Positions 1 to 9,354 are shown, numbered from the stretch's first letter. The stretch: DNA of 47,884 bases from Arthrobacter celericrescens (GCF_003614925.1 NZ_QYLP01000011.1:50009-97892); one strand, 5' to 3'. Notes: generated by a model from the sequence alone, not told the origin. Numbers and translations: made by a program.

Positions 1-70
1 AGCGGTTATGACTTTAGCAAAGGCCCGCCGGGAAACGAAATCGAGGCCCGGACGCCACCCATGAACGGGC

Positions 71-1999
71 TCATTGCTCCGCCCGGAGCGCCCTGCGCTG
101 CATCTCGAGTTCCATGAGTTCGCGGTTGAGCTGCTGGAACTCCTCCGGGTTGGCGCCGGAGTCGAGGCGCTGCAGGCGGCCCATCTTGTCCGCCTTGATG
201 CGGGTGATCTGCAGTTCGAAGAGGCGCGCCAGGATGTCGCGGCAATAGCGCTGCATGGCTTCGGGGGTGCTGGCGGGCAGCGGCACGACGGCGAGCTCCG
301 AGACGAGGCCGCGCAGGGGCTCCGGCATCTCCTGCCGCACGGCTTCCACCCAGGCCACCGGATCGGCGGCGCGAGCCAGCCCCGCGGCCCGGATGGCGTC
401 GTGCACGGCCGCGTACGCGGGCGTAGCGAAGCGGGACATCTCGAAGCGGTCCCAGGCGGGCCCGGCCAGCACGGAGGGGTCCTGAAGTACCACTTCGAGC
501 GACTGGCGTTCCATGGCCGCCACTGGGTCGCGCGGGTCCGGGCGATGGAAGCCTGCCCCGGCGTCCGACGACGGCATGGAGCCTCCAGCGGGGGCTCCCG
601 GTCCCTGCGGGGTCCCGGATCCCTGGGAGGCACCCGGGCCGCCTGCGCCACCCTGGGCGGCCTGTGCGGCGGCCCGCTTCTGCGCGCCGCCGACGGCGCG
701 GCTGACGTCCTCGATGGGCATGCCCAGCCAGCCGGCAAGCTCCCGGACGTACGCCGGGCGCAGGCCGGAGTCACGGATCTGGGCGACGACGGGTGCGGCC
801 TCCCGCAGGGCGGCGACCCGGCCCTCCACGGTCTCCAGGTTGTGCCTGCGCAGCGAGGCGCGGATGGCGAATTCGAAGAGGGGCTTCCGGCTGCCGATGA
901 GGTCCCGCACCGCCGCGTCGCCGCGGAGCTGGCGCAGGTCGCACGGGTCCGCACCGGTGGGTTCCACCGCCACGTAGGTCTGGGCGACGAAACGCTGGTC
1001 CTCCTCAAAGGCGCGCAACGCCGCTTTCTGGCCCGCGGCGTCGCCGTCGAAGGTGAAGATGACCTCTCCCCCGCTGCCGTCGTCGGAGAGCAGGCGCCGG
1101 GCGATCTTGATGTGGTCGGCACCGAACGCGGTGCCGCAAGTGGCCACCGCGGTGCCGATGCCGGACAGGTGGCACGCCATCACGTCCGTGTAGCCCTCGA
1201 CAACCACCAGCTGGCGGTCCTTGGCGATGTTCCGCTTGGCGAGGTCGATCCCGTAAAGCACCTGGGATTTCCGGTAGAGCGTGGTCTCGGGCGTGTTCAG
1301 GTACTTGGGGCCCTGGTCGTCCTCGTAGAGCTTACGGGCGCCGAAGCCGATCGTGTCCCCGGCGATGTCGCGGATGGGCCAGATGAGCCGGCCGCGGAAG
1401 CGGTCGTAGATGCCGCGGTTGCCTTCGGAGAACATGCCCGTGAGCTTGAGTTCGGCATCCGTGAAGCCGCGGCCGCGCAGGTGCTTGAGCAGCGAATCCC
1501 AGCCTTGCGGGGCGTAGCCGACGCCGAACTGTTCCGCGGCGGCACGGTCGAAGCCGCGGCCGTGCAGGAAGTTCCGTCCCTCCGCCGCGCCCGGGGTCAG
1601 GAGCAGCGCGCGGAAGAACTCGTCGGCGATCTTGTGGGCGTCCAGCAGCCGCTGCCGCTTGCCGACTTCCTCGCGGCTCGGCCCGGTGCCGCCGTCTTCG
1701 TAGCGCAGTTCGTAGCCGATGCGGGCGGCCAGTTTCTCCACGGCCTCGTGGAAGGAGCTGTGGTCCATTTTCTGGACGAAGGAGATGACGTCCCCGTCCT
1801 CGCCGCAGCCGAAGCAGTGGTAGCGGCCCACCTGGGGGCGGACGGTGAAGGAGGGCGAGCGCTCGTCGTGGAAGGGGCACAGGCCCTTGTAGGTTCCCAG
1901 GCCCGCGCCTTTGAGGGTCACGTAGCCGTCGACGACTTCCTTGATGTCCGTGCGCTGGCGTACCTCGTCGATATCCTCACGTTTGATCAGCCCAGCCAC
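71..1999 (-). CDS. dnaG: DNA primase DnaG
   Basis: Bacterial primase of 642 residues, which makes the RNA primers for lagging-strand and origin synthesis with the replicative helicase. The N-terminal CHC2 zinc finger is intact: CPFH with C41 and H44, then CFGC with C62 and C65. The catalytic core follows, with the TOPRIM glutamate in VVVEGYTDV and the acidic pair in FDGDAAG. A Gly/Ala/Pro-rich linker at about residues 435-485 leads to a C-terminal helicase-binding region rich in charged helix. The start ATG gives the usual MAGLIKREDI beginning. It is the last gene of a leftward group, 24 bases after dgt, so dusB, dgt and dnaG may be cotranscribed. The 70 bases downstream to the window edge hold no gene that I can see. 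Confidence 0.97.
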   Translation of the reverse strand: MAGLIKREDIDEVRQRTDIKEVVDGYVTLKGAGLGTYKGLCPFHDERSPSFTVRPQVGRYHCFGCGEDGDVISFVQKMDHSSFHEAVEKLAARIGYELRYEDGGTGPSREEVGKRQRLLDAHKIADEFFRALLLTPGAAEGRNFLHGRGFDRAAAEQFGVGYAPQGWDSLLKHLRGRGFTDAELKLTGMFSEGNRGIYDRFRGRLIWPIRDIAGDTIGFGARKLYEDDQGPKYLNTPETTLYRKSQVLYGIDLAKRNIAKDRQLVVVEGYTDVMACHLSGIGTAVATCGTAFGADHIKIARRLLSDDGSGGEVIFTFDGDAAGQKAALRAFEEDQRFVAQTYVAVEPTGADPCDLRQLRGDAAVRDLIGSRKPLFEFAIRASLRRHNLETVEGRVAALREAAPVVAQIRDSGLRPAYVRELAGWLGMPIEDVSRAVGGAQKRAAAQAAQGGAGGPGASQGSGTPQGPGAPAGGSMPSSDAGAGFHRPDPRDPVAAMERQSLEVVLQDPSVLAGPAWDRFEMSRFATPAYAAVHDAIRAAGLARAADPVAWVEAVRQEMPEPLRGLVSELAVVPLPASTPEAMQRYCRDILARLFELQITRIKADKMGRLQRLDSGANPEEFQQLNRELMELEMQRRALRAEQ

Positions 2000-2023
2000 C
2001 GAACCATCCTAGTCCGAGTGGAC

Positions 2024-3334
2024 TCACCACAGCGACGGCAGGCTGCCCACCAGGCGTTCGTACATCGCCAGGGCGGAGGCGTCCGTGAGGGACGCCACCT
2101 GGTCGACGACGACGCGGAGCCGGGCGGCGTCGTCGACGGCGTCACGCCAGTCCGCGGCGAACATCGGCTCCAGGTGCCGGTCGCCGCTGGCGTTCAGCAC
2201 GCCCACCAGGGCGTGCAGGACTTCCCGCTGCCGCTCGTAGACGGGCTGGCGGTGGTCCGTGGAGATCACGAAGGTGGTGGCGAGGCCCTTCATGACGGCG
2301 ATTTCGGTGACGGTCTCTTCCGGCACCATCAGCTCGGCGCTGAAGCGGGTAAGCCGGTCCGGGCCGAAATGCAGCCGGGTGGTTTCCAGGGCGCTCTGGC
2401 AGAACCGGCCGATCAGCTGGCTGGTCATGTTCTTCAGCGCCGCCATCGACTTGCGGCTGCCGTCCGCCTCGCGCACCCAGACGCTGGTGGCTTCGAGGCG
2501 GGCCAGGGCGGCGTCGATCTCGGCCGGTTCGTTGTGCGGCAGGTACCACTGGCGGGTGTAGCCCACCACGCGGGCCCGGTGGTCCGGGTTGTCGAGCCAT
2601 TTCAGCTGGAAGTGGCCGGCTACGATCGCGTCCTCGACGTCGTGCACCGAGTAGGAGATGTCGTCGGCGAGGTCCATGACCTGTGCTTCGATGCACGAGC
2701 GGTTGCCGGGGGCGCCTTCGCGCAGCCAGGCGAAGATGGGCAGATCGTCCTCATAGGCGCCGAACTTGCTGGTGCGGTGGCCATGGATGACGGGGGCGTC
2801 GGCGGCGGACCAGGGGTATTTCGACGCCGCGTCCAGGCTGGCGCGTGTGAGGTTCAGGCCCGCGGGTTCGCCGCCCGGGGTGAGGACCTTGGGTTCCAGC
2901 CGGGTCAGCAGGCGCAGGGTCTGTGCGTTGCCTTCGAAGCCGCCAATGGCGTGGGCGAGTTCGTTGAGCGCGGATTCCCCGTTGTGGCCGAACGGCGGGT
3001 GGCCGAGGTCATGGCTGAGGCAGGCGGTGTCCACGACGTCCGGGTCGCAGCCCAAGGCCCGGCCGAGCTCGCGGCCCACCTGGGCGACCTCGAGGCTGTG
3101 GGTCAGGCGGGTCCGCACGAAGTCGTCGGTGTCCGGGGCCACCACCTGGGTCTTCGCCCCGAGCCGGCGCAGCGCGGAGGAATGCAGCACCCGGGCGCGG
3201 TCCCGCTCGAAATCCGAACGGTAGTTGCTCTTCCTGGGTTCCTGGACCCAGCGGGCGGAATCGGCCTCGCTGTAGCCCGGAATGACCGGCGCGGACTCGC
3301 TCCGGCTGGTGGCGGACAGTGCTTCGGTTCCCAT
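2024..3334 (-). CDS. dgt: Deoxyguanosinetriphosphate triphosphohydrolase (HD domain)
   Basis: HD-superfamily dNTP triphosphohydrolase of 436 residues, expected to cleave dGTP or other dNTPs to the nucleoside and triphosphate and so tune dNTP pools. The metal-binding HD signature is clear: H79 in RLTHSLEVA, the H108-D109 pair in CLSHDLGHPPFGHNGE, and a later aspartate in MDLADDISYS. This arrangement next to dnaG is typical for actinobacteria. It lies 40 bases after dusB and 24 bases before dnaG on the same strand. The first roughly 25 residues are Ser/Ala-rich and poorly conserved, so a slightly later start cannot be excluded. Confidence 0.94.
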   Translation of the reverse strand: MGTEALSATSRSESAPVIPGYSEADSARWVQEPRKSNYRSDFERDRARVLHSSALRRLGAKTQVVAPDTDDFVRTRLTHSLEVAQVGRELGRALGCDPDVVDTACLSHDLGHPPFGHNGESALNELAHAIGGFEGNAQTLRLLTRLEPKVLTPGGEPAGLNLTRASLDAASKYPWSAADAPVIHGHRTSKFGAYEDDLPIFAWLREGAPGNRSCIEAQVMDLADDISYSVHDVEDAIVAGHFQLKWLDNPDHRARVVGYTRQWYLPHNEPAEIDAALARLEATSVWVREADGSRKSMAALKNMTSQLIGRFCQSALETTRLHFGPDRLTRFSAELMVPEETVTEIAVMKGLATTFVISTDHRQPVYERQREVLHALVGVLNASGDRHLEPMFAADWRDAVDDAARLRVVVDQVASLTDASALAMYERLVGSLPSLW

Positions 3335-3374
3335 GTGGCCTAGTCTTCCACGACCGGGCCCGGGTAGATGACGC

Positions 3375-4556
3375 CTAGCCGCCGGAAACGTCGAGTTCCG
3401 CCGCGGCGATGTCGCGGCTTTGCTCTTCGTTCAGGGCGCGGCTGAGCAGCCAGTCCTTGGGCAGGGCCGGCGTCTTGGGCGATCCGGCCCGGCCGCGGGG
3501 TCCTTCGGAATCGACGCCCGGGTACGGCAGCTCCATGTCCAGTTCGTCCAGCAGGCCGCGCAGCACCTCAAGGGTGGGCACGGTGGCCAGCTTGGCGCGC
3601 AGTTCCCCGCCCACCACGTAGCCCTTGAAGTACCAGGCCATGTGCTTGCGGATTTCGCGGAGGGCCTTGTATTCGTCCCCGCCGAAGGTCTCTATCATCA
3701 GCTCGGCGTGCCGGTAGACACCCTCGGCCACCTGACGCAGTCCGGGGCGGTGCCGGTGGTCGCTGCCTTCGAAGGCCGCCTGGAGGTCGCCGAACAACCA
3801 CGGCCGGCCCTGGCAGCCGCGGCCCACCACCACGCCGTCGATGCCGGTTTCGCGGACCATGCGGACGGCGTCCTCGGCGGACCAGATGTCGCCGTTGCCG
3901 AGCACCGGGATGTCCGGCAAGGCCTCGCGCAGCCTGGCGATCGAGGACCAGTCGGCCTGGCCGGAGTAGAACTGGGAGGCGGTGCGGCCATGCAGCGCGA
4001 CGGCGGCAACACCGGAATCGCGGGCGATCCGGCCGGCGTCGAGGTACGTCAGGTGGTCCTCGTCGATGCCCTTGCGCATCTTGATGGTCAGCGGGATGTC
4101 CCCCTTGGACGCCTCGCGCACGGCGGTCTGCACGATCGCGGTGAACAGGTCGATCTTCCAGGGCAGGGCGGAGCCGCCGCCGCGGCGGGTGACCTTCGGG
4201 ACCGGGCAGCCGAAGTTGAGGTCGATGTGGTCCGCGCGGTCTTCCTCGACCAGCATGCGCACGGCGGCCCCGACCGTCCCGGGGTCCACGCCGTAAAGCT
4301 GCACGGAGCGGACCTTCTCGTCGTCGTCGTGCGAGATGATGCGCAGCGACTCAGGCGTCCGCTCCACCAGCGCGCGGGAGGTGACCATCTCCGCAACGTA
4401 AAGCCCGCCGCCGTATTCGCGGCACAGCCGGCGGAACGCGGAGTTGGTGATGCCGGCCATGGGGGCCAGGATCACAGGCGTGTCCACGGTGATGTTGCCC
4501 AGCTGCAGGGGCGGCAGCTCGAGCTTCGGCGAAGGAGGGGTTGCTACAACAGTCAC
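3375..4556 (-). CDS. dusB: tRNA-dihydrouridine synthase DusB
   Basis: FMN-dependent tRNA dihydrouridine synthase of 393 residues (NifR3/DusB family), reducing uridines in the tRNA D-loop. An FMN-binding TIM barrel begins at APMAGITNSAFRRL (about residue 31). The catalytic cysteine is C117 in NFGCPVPKVTRRGGGSAL. IKMRKG, ALHGRT and VVGRGCQGRPW are further family motifs. The C-terminal helical tRNA-binding part reads AWYFKGY at about residue 310. It is the first gene of the leftward dusB-dgt-dnaG group, and a promoter would have to lie in 4557-4726, where I see no strong hexamers. Confidence 0.95.
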   Translation of the reverse strand: MTVVATPPSPKLELPPLQLGNITVDTPVILAPMAGITNSAFRRLCREYGGGLYVAEMVTSRALVERTPESLRIISHDDDEKVRSVQLYGVDPGTVGAAVRMLVEEDRADHIDLNFGCPVPKVTRRGGGSALPWKIDLFTAIVQTAVREASKGDIPLTIKMRKGIDEDHLTYLDAGRIARDSGVAAVALHGRTASQFYSGQADWSSIARLREALPDIPVLGNGDIWSAEDAVRMVRETGIDGVVVGRGCQGRPWLFGDLQAAFEGSDHRHRPGLRQVAEGVYRHAELMIETFGGDEYKALREIRKHMAWYFKGYVVGGELRAKLATVPTLEVLRGLLDELDMELPYPGVDSEGPRGRAGSPKTPALPKDWLLSRALNEEQSRDIAAAELDVSGG

Positions 4557-4710
4557 CCGTCCATTGTCTCAAAGCCGGGCAAATCAGCTCCGGCCCGTCC
4601 GGAGGCCCTGCGAAAGCCGGGCGGCGGAGCCCCTGGGCCGCGTTGCTGAACCTGATCGGACAGTTCGGGGTGATACTGATCGAGGGCGCGAAGCGCTGTT
4701 GCACATCGAG

Positions 4711-4720
4711 GTAGGAGGAG
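4711..4720 (+). promoter_or_regulatory. Strong ribosome binding site of the RibD-fold reductase gene
   Basis: GTAGGAGGAG ends six bases before the ATG at 4727. It is a near-perfect Shine-Dalgarno sequence and fixes the start of the downstream reductase gene. Confidence 0.75.
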
Positions 4721-4726
4721 TACCTG

Positions 4727-5329
4727 ATGGGACTTGTGTTCGCCGACATGTCCGTATCTGTTGATGGCTACGTCACCGGTCCCAACGACAGCCGCGAGAA
4801 TCCATTCGGCGACGGTGCGCAGGATCTGCATGCCTGGCTCCGTCCCACCGCGAGCGACGACGACCGCGCTGTTGTGGAGGAGACCGTCGACCGGGTGGGT
4901 GCCATCGTCATGGGCCGCCGCTCGTTCGAGAAGAACGAAGGCGACGGCGGCTGGGGCGATGCCGGTCCGATGGGCGACATCCCGTGCTTCGTCGTCACCC
5001 ACCACGCACCACACAGGCCCTATCCTCCAGTGTTTACCTTCGTCATCGATGGCGTGATGAGTGCCATCCGGCAGGCCCGGCAAGCAGCCGGCGACAAGGA
5101 CGTGCACCTCTTCGGCGCGACCGTCATGCAGCAGGCGCTCCCTCTGGGCCTCGTGGACGAGATCCACCTCCACGTGATGCCGGTTCTCGTCGGTGGCGGC
5201 ACCTCGCTGTTCGGCAGCCTGGACTCCCCAGTGGGGCTGGAGCGCATTGATGCAGTAGTCACGCCGGCGGCGACGCATCTGACGTTCCGTGTGCTCGGCA
5301 AGGACACTCCTAAGGACCAGGAGATTTAG
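4727..5329 (+). CDS. Dihydrofolate reductase-fold (RibD C-terminal domain) protein
   Basis: A 200-residue protein of the RibD_C/DHFR-like superfamily, presumably an NADPH-dependent reductase of unknown substrate. Family hallmarks are the start MGLVFADMSVSVDGYV, GAIVMGRRSFE at about residue 61, the nucleotide-binding DVHLFGATVMQQAL at about residue 125, and DEIHLHVMPVLVGGGTSLF. The true DHFR folate-binding motifs are absent, so it is not FolA. A strong Shine-Dalgarno at 4711-4720 supports the ATG. It stands alone on the plus strand and meets the YibE/F gene tail to tail, with only nine bases between stop codons. Confidence 0.88.
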   Translation: MGLVFADMSVSVDGYVTGPNDSRENPFGDGAQDLHAWLRPTASDDDRAVVEETVDRVGAIVMGRRSFEKNEGDGGWGDAGPMGDIPCFVVTHHAPHRPYPPVFTFVIDGVMSAIRQARQAAGDKDVHLFGATVMQQALPLGLVDEIHLHVMPVLVGGGTSLFGSLDSPVGLERIDAVVTPAATHLTFRVLGKDTPKDQEI

Positions 5330-5338
5330 CAACACACC

Positions 5339-6805
5339 CTAGCGGCGCCCGTCGGTTCCCCGGCGCTCCGCGTCGCGGCGTTCGGCTTCCTTGCGTTCCG
5401 CCTCGCGGCGGGCGCGGCGGGTTTCGACGACGGCGGCCAACTCCCCGGTGTCGAGCGAGGCGTAGTCCTCCACCGCCGTCGGGGAGCTTTCCAGCTCGCG
5501 GACCCGGCCGGCGTCGTCGTCCTCCGCGGCAGCACTGCCGAGGGACCCGGCGCCCGCCGGCGCGCGGCGGAGGCCGGTTGCCTTGACCACAAGCACCGCG
5601 ATCAGCGTGGTGACCGGGATGGCGAGGACCAGGCCGATCGATCCGACCAGGGTCCGGACCACTTCCTCCGACAGTTCAGCGCTGGTGAGGGTGTCCAGCA
5701 GGGGCCGGTCGTAGAGCATCACGATGATCAGGATCGGCAGGGCGGCGCCGGCGTAGGCGAACGCGATCGTGTACACGGTGGAGGCGATGTGGTCGCGGCC
5801 GATCCGCATGGCCGAGCTGAAGAGCTTGCGGGCCGTGGTCTCGGGGGCCAGTTCGTAGAGTTCCCATACCGCCGAGGACTGCGTGATGGTGACGTCGTTG
5901 AGGACGCCGAGGCCGGAAATGATGAGGCCGCACAGGATGATGCCGGAGATCGAAATCCGGTCGGACGTGTTTATCAGGGTGGCGGCGTCGTGGTTGCCCA
6001 CGCCTGCCAAGTTCGCCGCGCTGGTGGCCCAGGCCGCCAGCAGGGCCGTGATGCCAAGGCCGAAGATCGTGCCCAGGAGGGCAGTGGACGTGCGGGCCGA
6101 GAAACCGTGGGCGAAATACAGCACGCCGATCATGATGGCCGTGGAGCCCACCAACGCCACGAGCAGCGGCGGCTTGCCCTCCACCAGGCCGGGAAGCATG
6201 AAGCTGACCAGCACCACGTACGCGCCCACCAGGCCGAGCAGGGCCCGGAGACCCCGCCAGCGCGCGACGGCGATCACCACCACGGCATACAGAATGGCCA
6301 GCAGCGCGATCGGCAGGGACCGGACGAAGTCCACGAAGACGTAGGCGGGCGAGCCGGTCCCGGCTGCCTGCACCTTGGAGAGGTTCAGGTAGCGGATCTC
6401 GTCGCCTGCCTTGACGCCGTGGCTCTTGGCGACGTCGGGGTTGATGACCACCTTCACCGGGCTGCCGCCGGCGTCGGGCTGGGTCATGGCGAAGGTGCAT
6501 TGCGAGCCGGCGTTGTTTTGGCCGGCCGGCGGGATGTCCGCGCCGGTGTTGGCCTGGCTGCAGCTTTCCTGGAGGACCGACTGGATCTTCCCGGTGTCGA
6601 AGGTGACCCCCGGCGCCGCCTGGTATGGGCTGGCCAAGGTGAGCCCTTCCTTGCTGCCGGAAGGCCACAACAGCAGCATGGCCACCATGGTGAGCACGCC
6701 AAGGGGCACCAGGACCGCTGCGAGCAGCCAGTTGGCCCGCTTGCGTGCCGCTAGCGCCTGGGGCGCGGGATCGCCGTCGTGGTTGTGTCCGTGGGCGTGG
6801 CCCAT
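5339..6805 (-). CDS. YibE/F family integral membrane protein
   Basis: A 488-residue membrane protein of the YibE/F family, of unknown function. One transmembrane helix at about residues 28-48 is followed by an extracellular domain (about 50-155). Seven or so helices follow, starting near VFVDFVRSLPIALLAILYAVVV, with the family motifs GLGVLNDVTITQSSAVWEL and SAMRIGRDHIASTVYTI. The first residues, MGHAHGHNHDGD, form an unusual His/Asp-rich cytoplasmic tip that could bind a metal ion. The C-terminal 80 residues are charged, Arg/Glu-rich and probably helical. It lies leftward of the GNAT gene, separated by a large palindrome, so it is probably transcribed separately. Confidence 0.88.
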   Translation of the reverse strand: MGHAHGHNHDGDPAPQALAARKRANWLLAAVLVPLGVLTMVAMLLLWPSGSKEGLTLASPYQAAPGVTFDTGKIQSVLQESCSQANTGADIPPAGQNNAGSQCTFAMTQPDAGGSPVKVVINPDVAKSHGVKAGDEIRYLNLSKVQAAGTGSPAYVFVDFVRSLPIALLAILYAVVVIAVARWRGLRALLGLVGAYVVLVSFMLPGLVEGKPPLLVALVGSTAIMIGVLYFAHGFSARTSTALLGTIFGLGITALLAAWATSAANLAGVGNHDAATLINTSDRISISGIILCGLIISGLGVLNDVTITQSSAVWELYELAPETTARKLFSSAMRIGRDHIASTVYTIAFAYAGAALPILIIVMLYDRPLLDTLTSAELSEEVVRTLVGSIGLVLAIPVTTLIAVLVVKATGLRRAPAGAGSLGSAAAEDDDAGRVRELESSPTAVEDYASLDTGELAAVVETRRARREAERKEAERRDAERRGTDGRR

Positions 6806-6828
6806 TGCTTTCTTTCCCCATCCTTCAG

Positions 6829-6894
6829 CCCAACTAACTGGCAGTTGTGGTCGTTCTCAGCGTGCAAAACGACCACAACTGCGAGCTAGTTGGG
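6829..6894. repeat. Long intergenic palindrome, family A copy 1
   Basis: Arms 6829-6855 and 6868-6894 are inverted copies matching at 25 of 27 positions, around a 12-base loop. The outer end reads CCCAACTA and the inner part GCAGTTGTGGTCGTT. It lies just 3' of the GNAT gene and 5' of the YibE/F gene. The same core occurs at 44281-44340. It could serve as a terminator for the glyS-GNAT unit, but no T-run follows on either strand. Confidence 0.85.
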
Positions 6895-6907
6895 TACTAC
6901 CGAAACG

Positions 6908-7870
6908 TCAGTCGCTGACGACTTGGGTGTCCGCGCCCTCAACGTGTGCCTTGCCTTGCGCCAGCAGGGGATCCAGGACCTCGCGCAAGGCAACCATCGC
7001 GTCGTCCACTTCGAGCAGCACGGAGTGCTGGTACGCAATCAGGGCAAGCAGGTCCCCCACTGCCTGGGCGGAGTCGCCGGCGTCCAGCGCCGGTTCGTGG
7101 CCGAGGAAGACCTCCGAGGTGTCGTCGGCATTGCCCGTGGCGTAACTGACGGCGAAGGCCCGGATCCTGCCCTTGCGGGTGGCGGGCACCCCGGATCCGA
7201 AGGCGCTCGCCTTCGGCGCACGCAGCACCACGGCCCCGTGGGCGCCGCTCAGCTCGTCAAGGAACATGCGCTGCACCGTGGGAATCCCCAGCTCGCCCGG
7301 GTTGTCCCAGTGGTGCACGGCCGTGTAGTAGCGGCCGACGACGTCGCTCAGTTCCACCGAACCGGTGGCCAGGTCCTCGACCTGCTCGGAGGCGGCTTCT
7401 TCCGAGCCGTCCCCGAACACCGGCAGCTTCAGCGCCTCGGGATGGACCACCACCAGCTGCGAACGCTGGATCGGGGCGAGCCCTGCCCACTCTGCGAAGG
7501 CGGCACCGGACGTGCCGGGCTCCACCTTGCTTCGGAGTTTGGACACGCCCGACGGCGCCAGTTCGGCTTCGCGGCGCAGCATGGTCAGGAGCGTGGCACC
7601 GATGCCGTTACGGCGGTGGTCCTTGGCGACCTCGATGTAGGCCCACAGCCGCTCCGGGTGGAGCGAAGCTTCGTGGACGACGCCGGCCGCCACCGGGATG
7701 GCGACCCCGTCCACGACGTCTTCGGCCACGATGCACCGCCGCCAGGGGGTGTTGCTGGACGGTGCCAGCGCTGCACGGAACTGCTGGGCCGGGAGTGTTT
7801 CGGGCCCGCCCCAGATTTCCAGGAGCGCGAGGTCGTCGCCTTCGCGCCATTCCCTGTATTCGACCGCCAT
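6908..7870 (-). CDS. GNAT family N-acetyltransferase
   Basis: A 320-residue protein with an N-terminal GNAT acetyltransferase domain. The acetyl-CoA-binding signature is visible as YIEVAKDHRRNGIGATLLTMLRREA (motif A, about residues 77-101, R/Q-x-x-G-x-G/A type). The C-terminal half may be a second degenerate GNAT-like fold, giving a length close to two GNAT units. The acceptor substrate cannot be predicted. The ATG lies three bases after the glyS stop, so it is almost certainly translated from the glyS message. Whether that coupling has functional meaning is unknown. Confidence 0.82.
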   Translation of the reverse strand: MAVEYREWREGDDLALLEIWGGPETLPAQQFRAALAPSSNTPWRRCIVAEDVVDGVAIPVAAGVVHEASLHPERLWAYIEVAKDHRRNGIGATLLTMLRREAELAPSGVSKLRSKVEPGTSGAAFAEWAGLAPIQRSQLVVVHPEALKLPVFGDGSEEAASEQVEDLATGSVELSDVVGRYYTAVHHWDNPGELGIPTVQRMFLDELSGAHGAVVLRAPKASAFGSGVPATRKGRIRAFAVSYATGNADDTSEVFLGHEPALDAGDSAQAVGDLLALIAYQHSVLLEVDDAMVALREVLDPLLAQGKAHVEGADTQVVSD

Positions 7871-7873
7871 GGA

Positions 7874-9259
7874 TCAGGCGCCGATCAGCCGTGCTGCCAG
7901 GTAGCCTTCCACCTTGTCCAGGGACACGCGTTCCTGGCTCATGGTGTCGCGTTCGCGGATGGTCACGGCCTGGTCCTCGAGGGTGTCGAAGTCCACGGTG
8001 ATGCAGAACGGGGTGCCAATCTCGTCCTGGCGGCGGTAGCGGCGGCCGATGGCGCCGGCGTCGTCGAAGTCGATGTTCCAGTTCTTGCGCAGCTGGGTGC
8101 CGAGTTCCTTCGCCTTGGGCGAGAGATCCTCGTTGCGGCTCAGCGGCAGCACGGCGGCCTTGACCGGGGCCAGGCGCGGGTCAAGCTTCAGCACCGTGCG
8201 CACGTCCACGCCGCCCTTGGCGTTGGGGGCCTCGTCCTCGGTGTAGGCGTCGATCAGGAACGCCATGAAGGAGCGGGTGAGGCCGGCCGCGGGTTCGATC
8301 ACGTATGGGGTATAGCGCTCGTTGGTGGCCTGGTTGAAGTAGCTCAGGTCCTGGCCCGAAGCCTTCGCGTGCGTGGAAAGATCGAAGTCGGTGCGGTTGG
8401 CGATGCCTTCGAGCTCGCCCCATTCGGAACCCTGGAAGCCGAAGCGGTATTCGATGTCCGTGGTGCCCTTGGAGTAGTGGCTGAGCTTGTCCTGCGGGTG
8501 TTCGAAGAAGCGCAGGTTCTCCTCGCGGATGCCCAGGCCCGTGTACCAGGCCATGCGCTCCTTCATCCAGTACTGGTGCCACTCCTCGTCCGTGCCGGGC
8601 TCGACGAAGAATTCCATTTCCATCTGCTCGAATTCGCGGGTGCGGAAGATGAAGTTGCCCGGGGTGATCTCGTTGCGGAAGGACTTGCCGATCTGGCCGA
8701 TGCCGAACGGGGGCTTCTTCCGGGACGTGGTGAGCACGTTGCTGAAGTTCACGAAGATGCCCTGCGCGGTTTCCGGGCGCAGGTAGTGCAGGCCTTCTTC
8801 GCTGGCCACGGGGCCCAGGAAGGTCTTGAGCAGCCCGGAGAACTCCTGCGGTTCGGTCCACTGGCCGCGGGTGCCGCAGTTGGCGCAGACGATGTCAGCG
8901 AGGCCGTTTTCCGCGGGGCGGCCCTTCTTTTCCTCGTACTCTTCCTCGAGGTGGTCCGCGCGGTAGCGCTTGTGGCAGGAGAGGCATTCGACCAGCGGGT
9001 CGGAGAAGACCTCCACGTGGCCGGACGCTTCCCAGACCTGGCGGGGCAGGATCACGGAGGAGTCCAGGCCCACCACGTCTTCGCGGCCGCGGACAACGCT
9101 CTGCCACCACTGGCGCTTGATGTTTTCCTTCAGTTCGGCACCGAGGGGCCCGTAGTCCCAGGCAGAGCGGGAGCCGCCATAGATCTCACCGGCCTGGAAC
9201 ACGAACCCGCGCCGCTTGGAGAGGGAAATGACCTGGTCGAGGACGGATTTTGCTGCCAT
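7874..9259 (-). CDS. glyS: Glycine--tRNA ligase (alpha2, class II)
   Basis: Single-chain dimeric glycyl-tRNA synthetase of 461 residues, charging tRNA-Gly. Class II motifs are present: motif 1 near the WWQSVV helix, motif 2 as [23 protein letters not shown], and motif 3 in the [14 protein letters not shown] segment. An insertion with two CxxC pairs (C92/C95 and C125/C128) suggests a zinc knuckle. The C-terminal anticodon-binding domain starts near residue 350 ([21 protein letters not shown]). The start [10 protein letters not shown] is conserved for the family. It is followed after three bases by the GNAT gene. I found no T-box leader in the upstream 98 bases. Confidence 0.97.
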   Translation of the reverse strand: MAAKSVLDQVISLSKRRGFVFQAGEIYGGSRSAWDYGPLGAELKENIKRQWWQSVVRGREDVVGLDSSVILPRQVWEASGHVEVFSDPLVECLSCHKRYRADHLEEEYEEKKGRPAENGLADIVCANCGTRGQWTEPQEFSGLLKTFLGPVASEEGLHYLRPETAQGIFVNFSNVLTTSRKKPPFGIGQIGKSFRNEITPGNFIFRTREFEQMEMEFFVEPGTDEEWHQYWMKERMAWYTGLGIREENLRFFEHPQDKLSHYSKGTTDIEYRFGFQGSEWGELEGIANRTDFDLSTHAKASGQDLSYFNQATNERYTPYVIEPAAGLTRSFMAFLIDAYTEDEAPNAKGGVDVRTVLKLDPRLAPVKAAVLPLSRNEDLSPKAKELGTQLRKNWNIDFDDAGAIGRRYRRQDEIGTPFCITVDFDTLEDQAVTIRERDTMSQERVSLDKVEGYLAARLIGA

Positions 9260-9337
9260 GGGTACTCCATTTTTCTACAGGGCCGCTGGGTGCGGTCCGC
9301 GCTGGTGCGCAGCAGTAGGGCTGCGCGAAGGAAAGCT

Positions 9338-9354
9338 GGGCAGGAATGCTGCCC
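9338..9354 (-). terminator. Short hairpin 3' of the YdcZ-type transporter gene
   Basis: GGGCAG and CTGCCC form a perfect six-base-pair stem around a five-base loop, four bases past the transporter stop codon. On the minus strand a pyrimidine-rich stretch (AGCTTTCCTT) follows. It is a plausible but weak terminator between the transporter gene and glyS. Confidence 0.4.

Noticed and set aside
1..70. Possible tRNA or terminator downstream of dnaG
   Set aside because: No cloverleaf or T-loop consensus can be found; the CCGGG/CCCGG stem is only five pairs with a long loop.
74..3343. A 1089-codon plus-strand open frame opposite dnaG and dgt
   Set aside because: It is antisense to two clearly conserved genes, has low-complexity composition with no recognisable domain, and reflects the scarcity of stop codons in GC-rich DNA.
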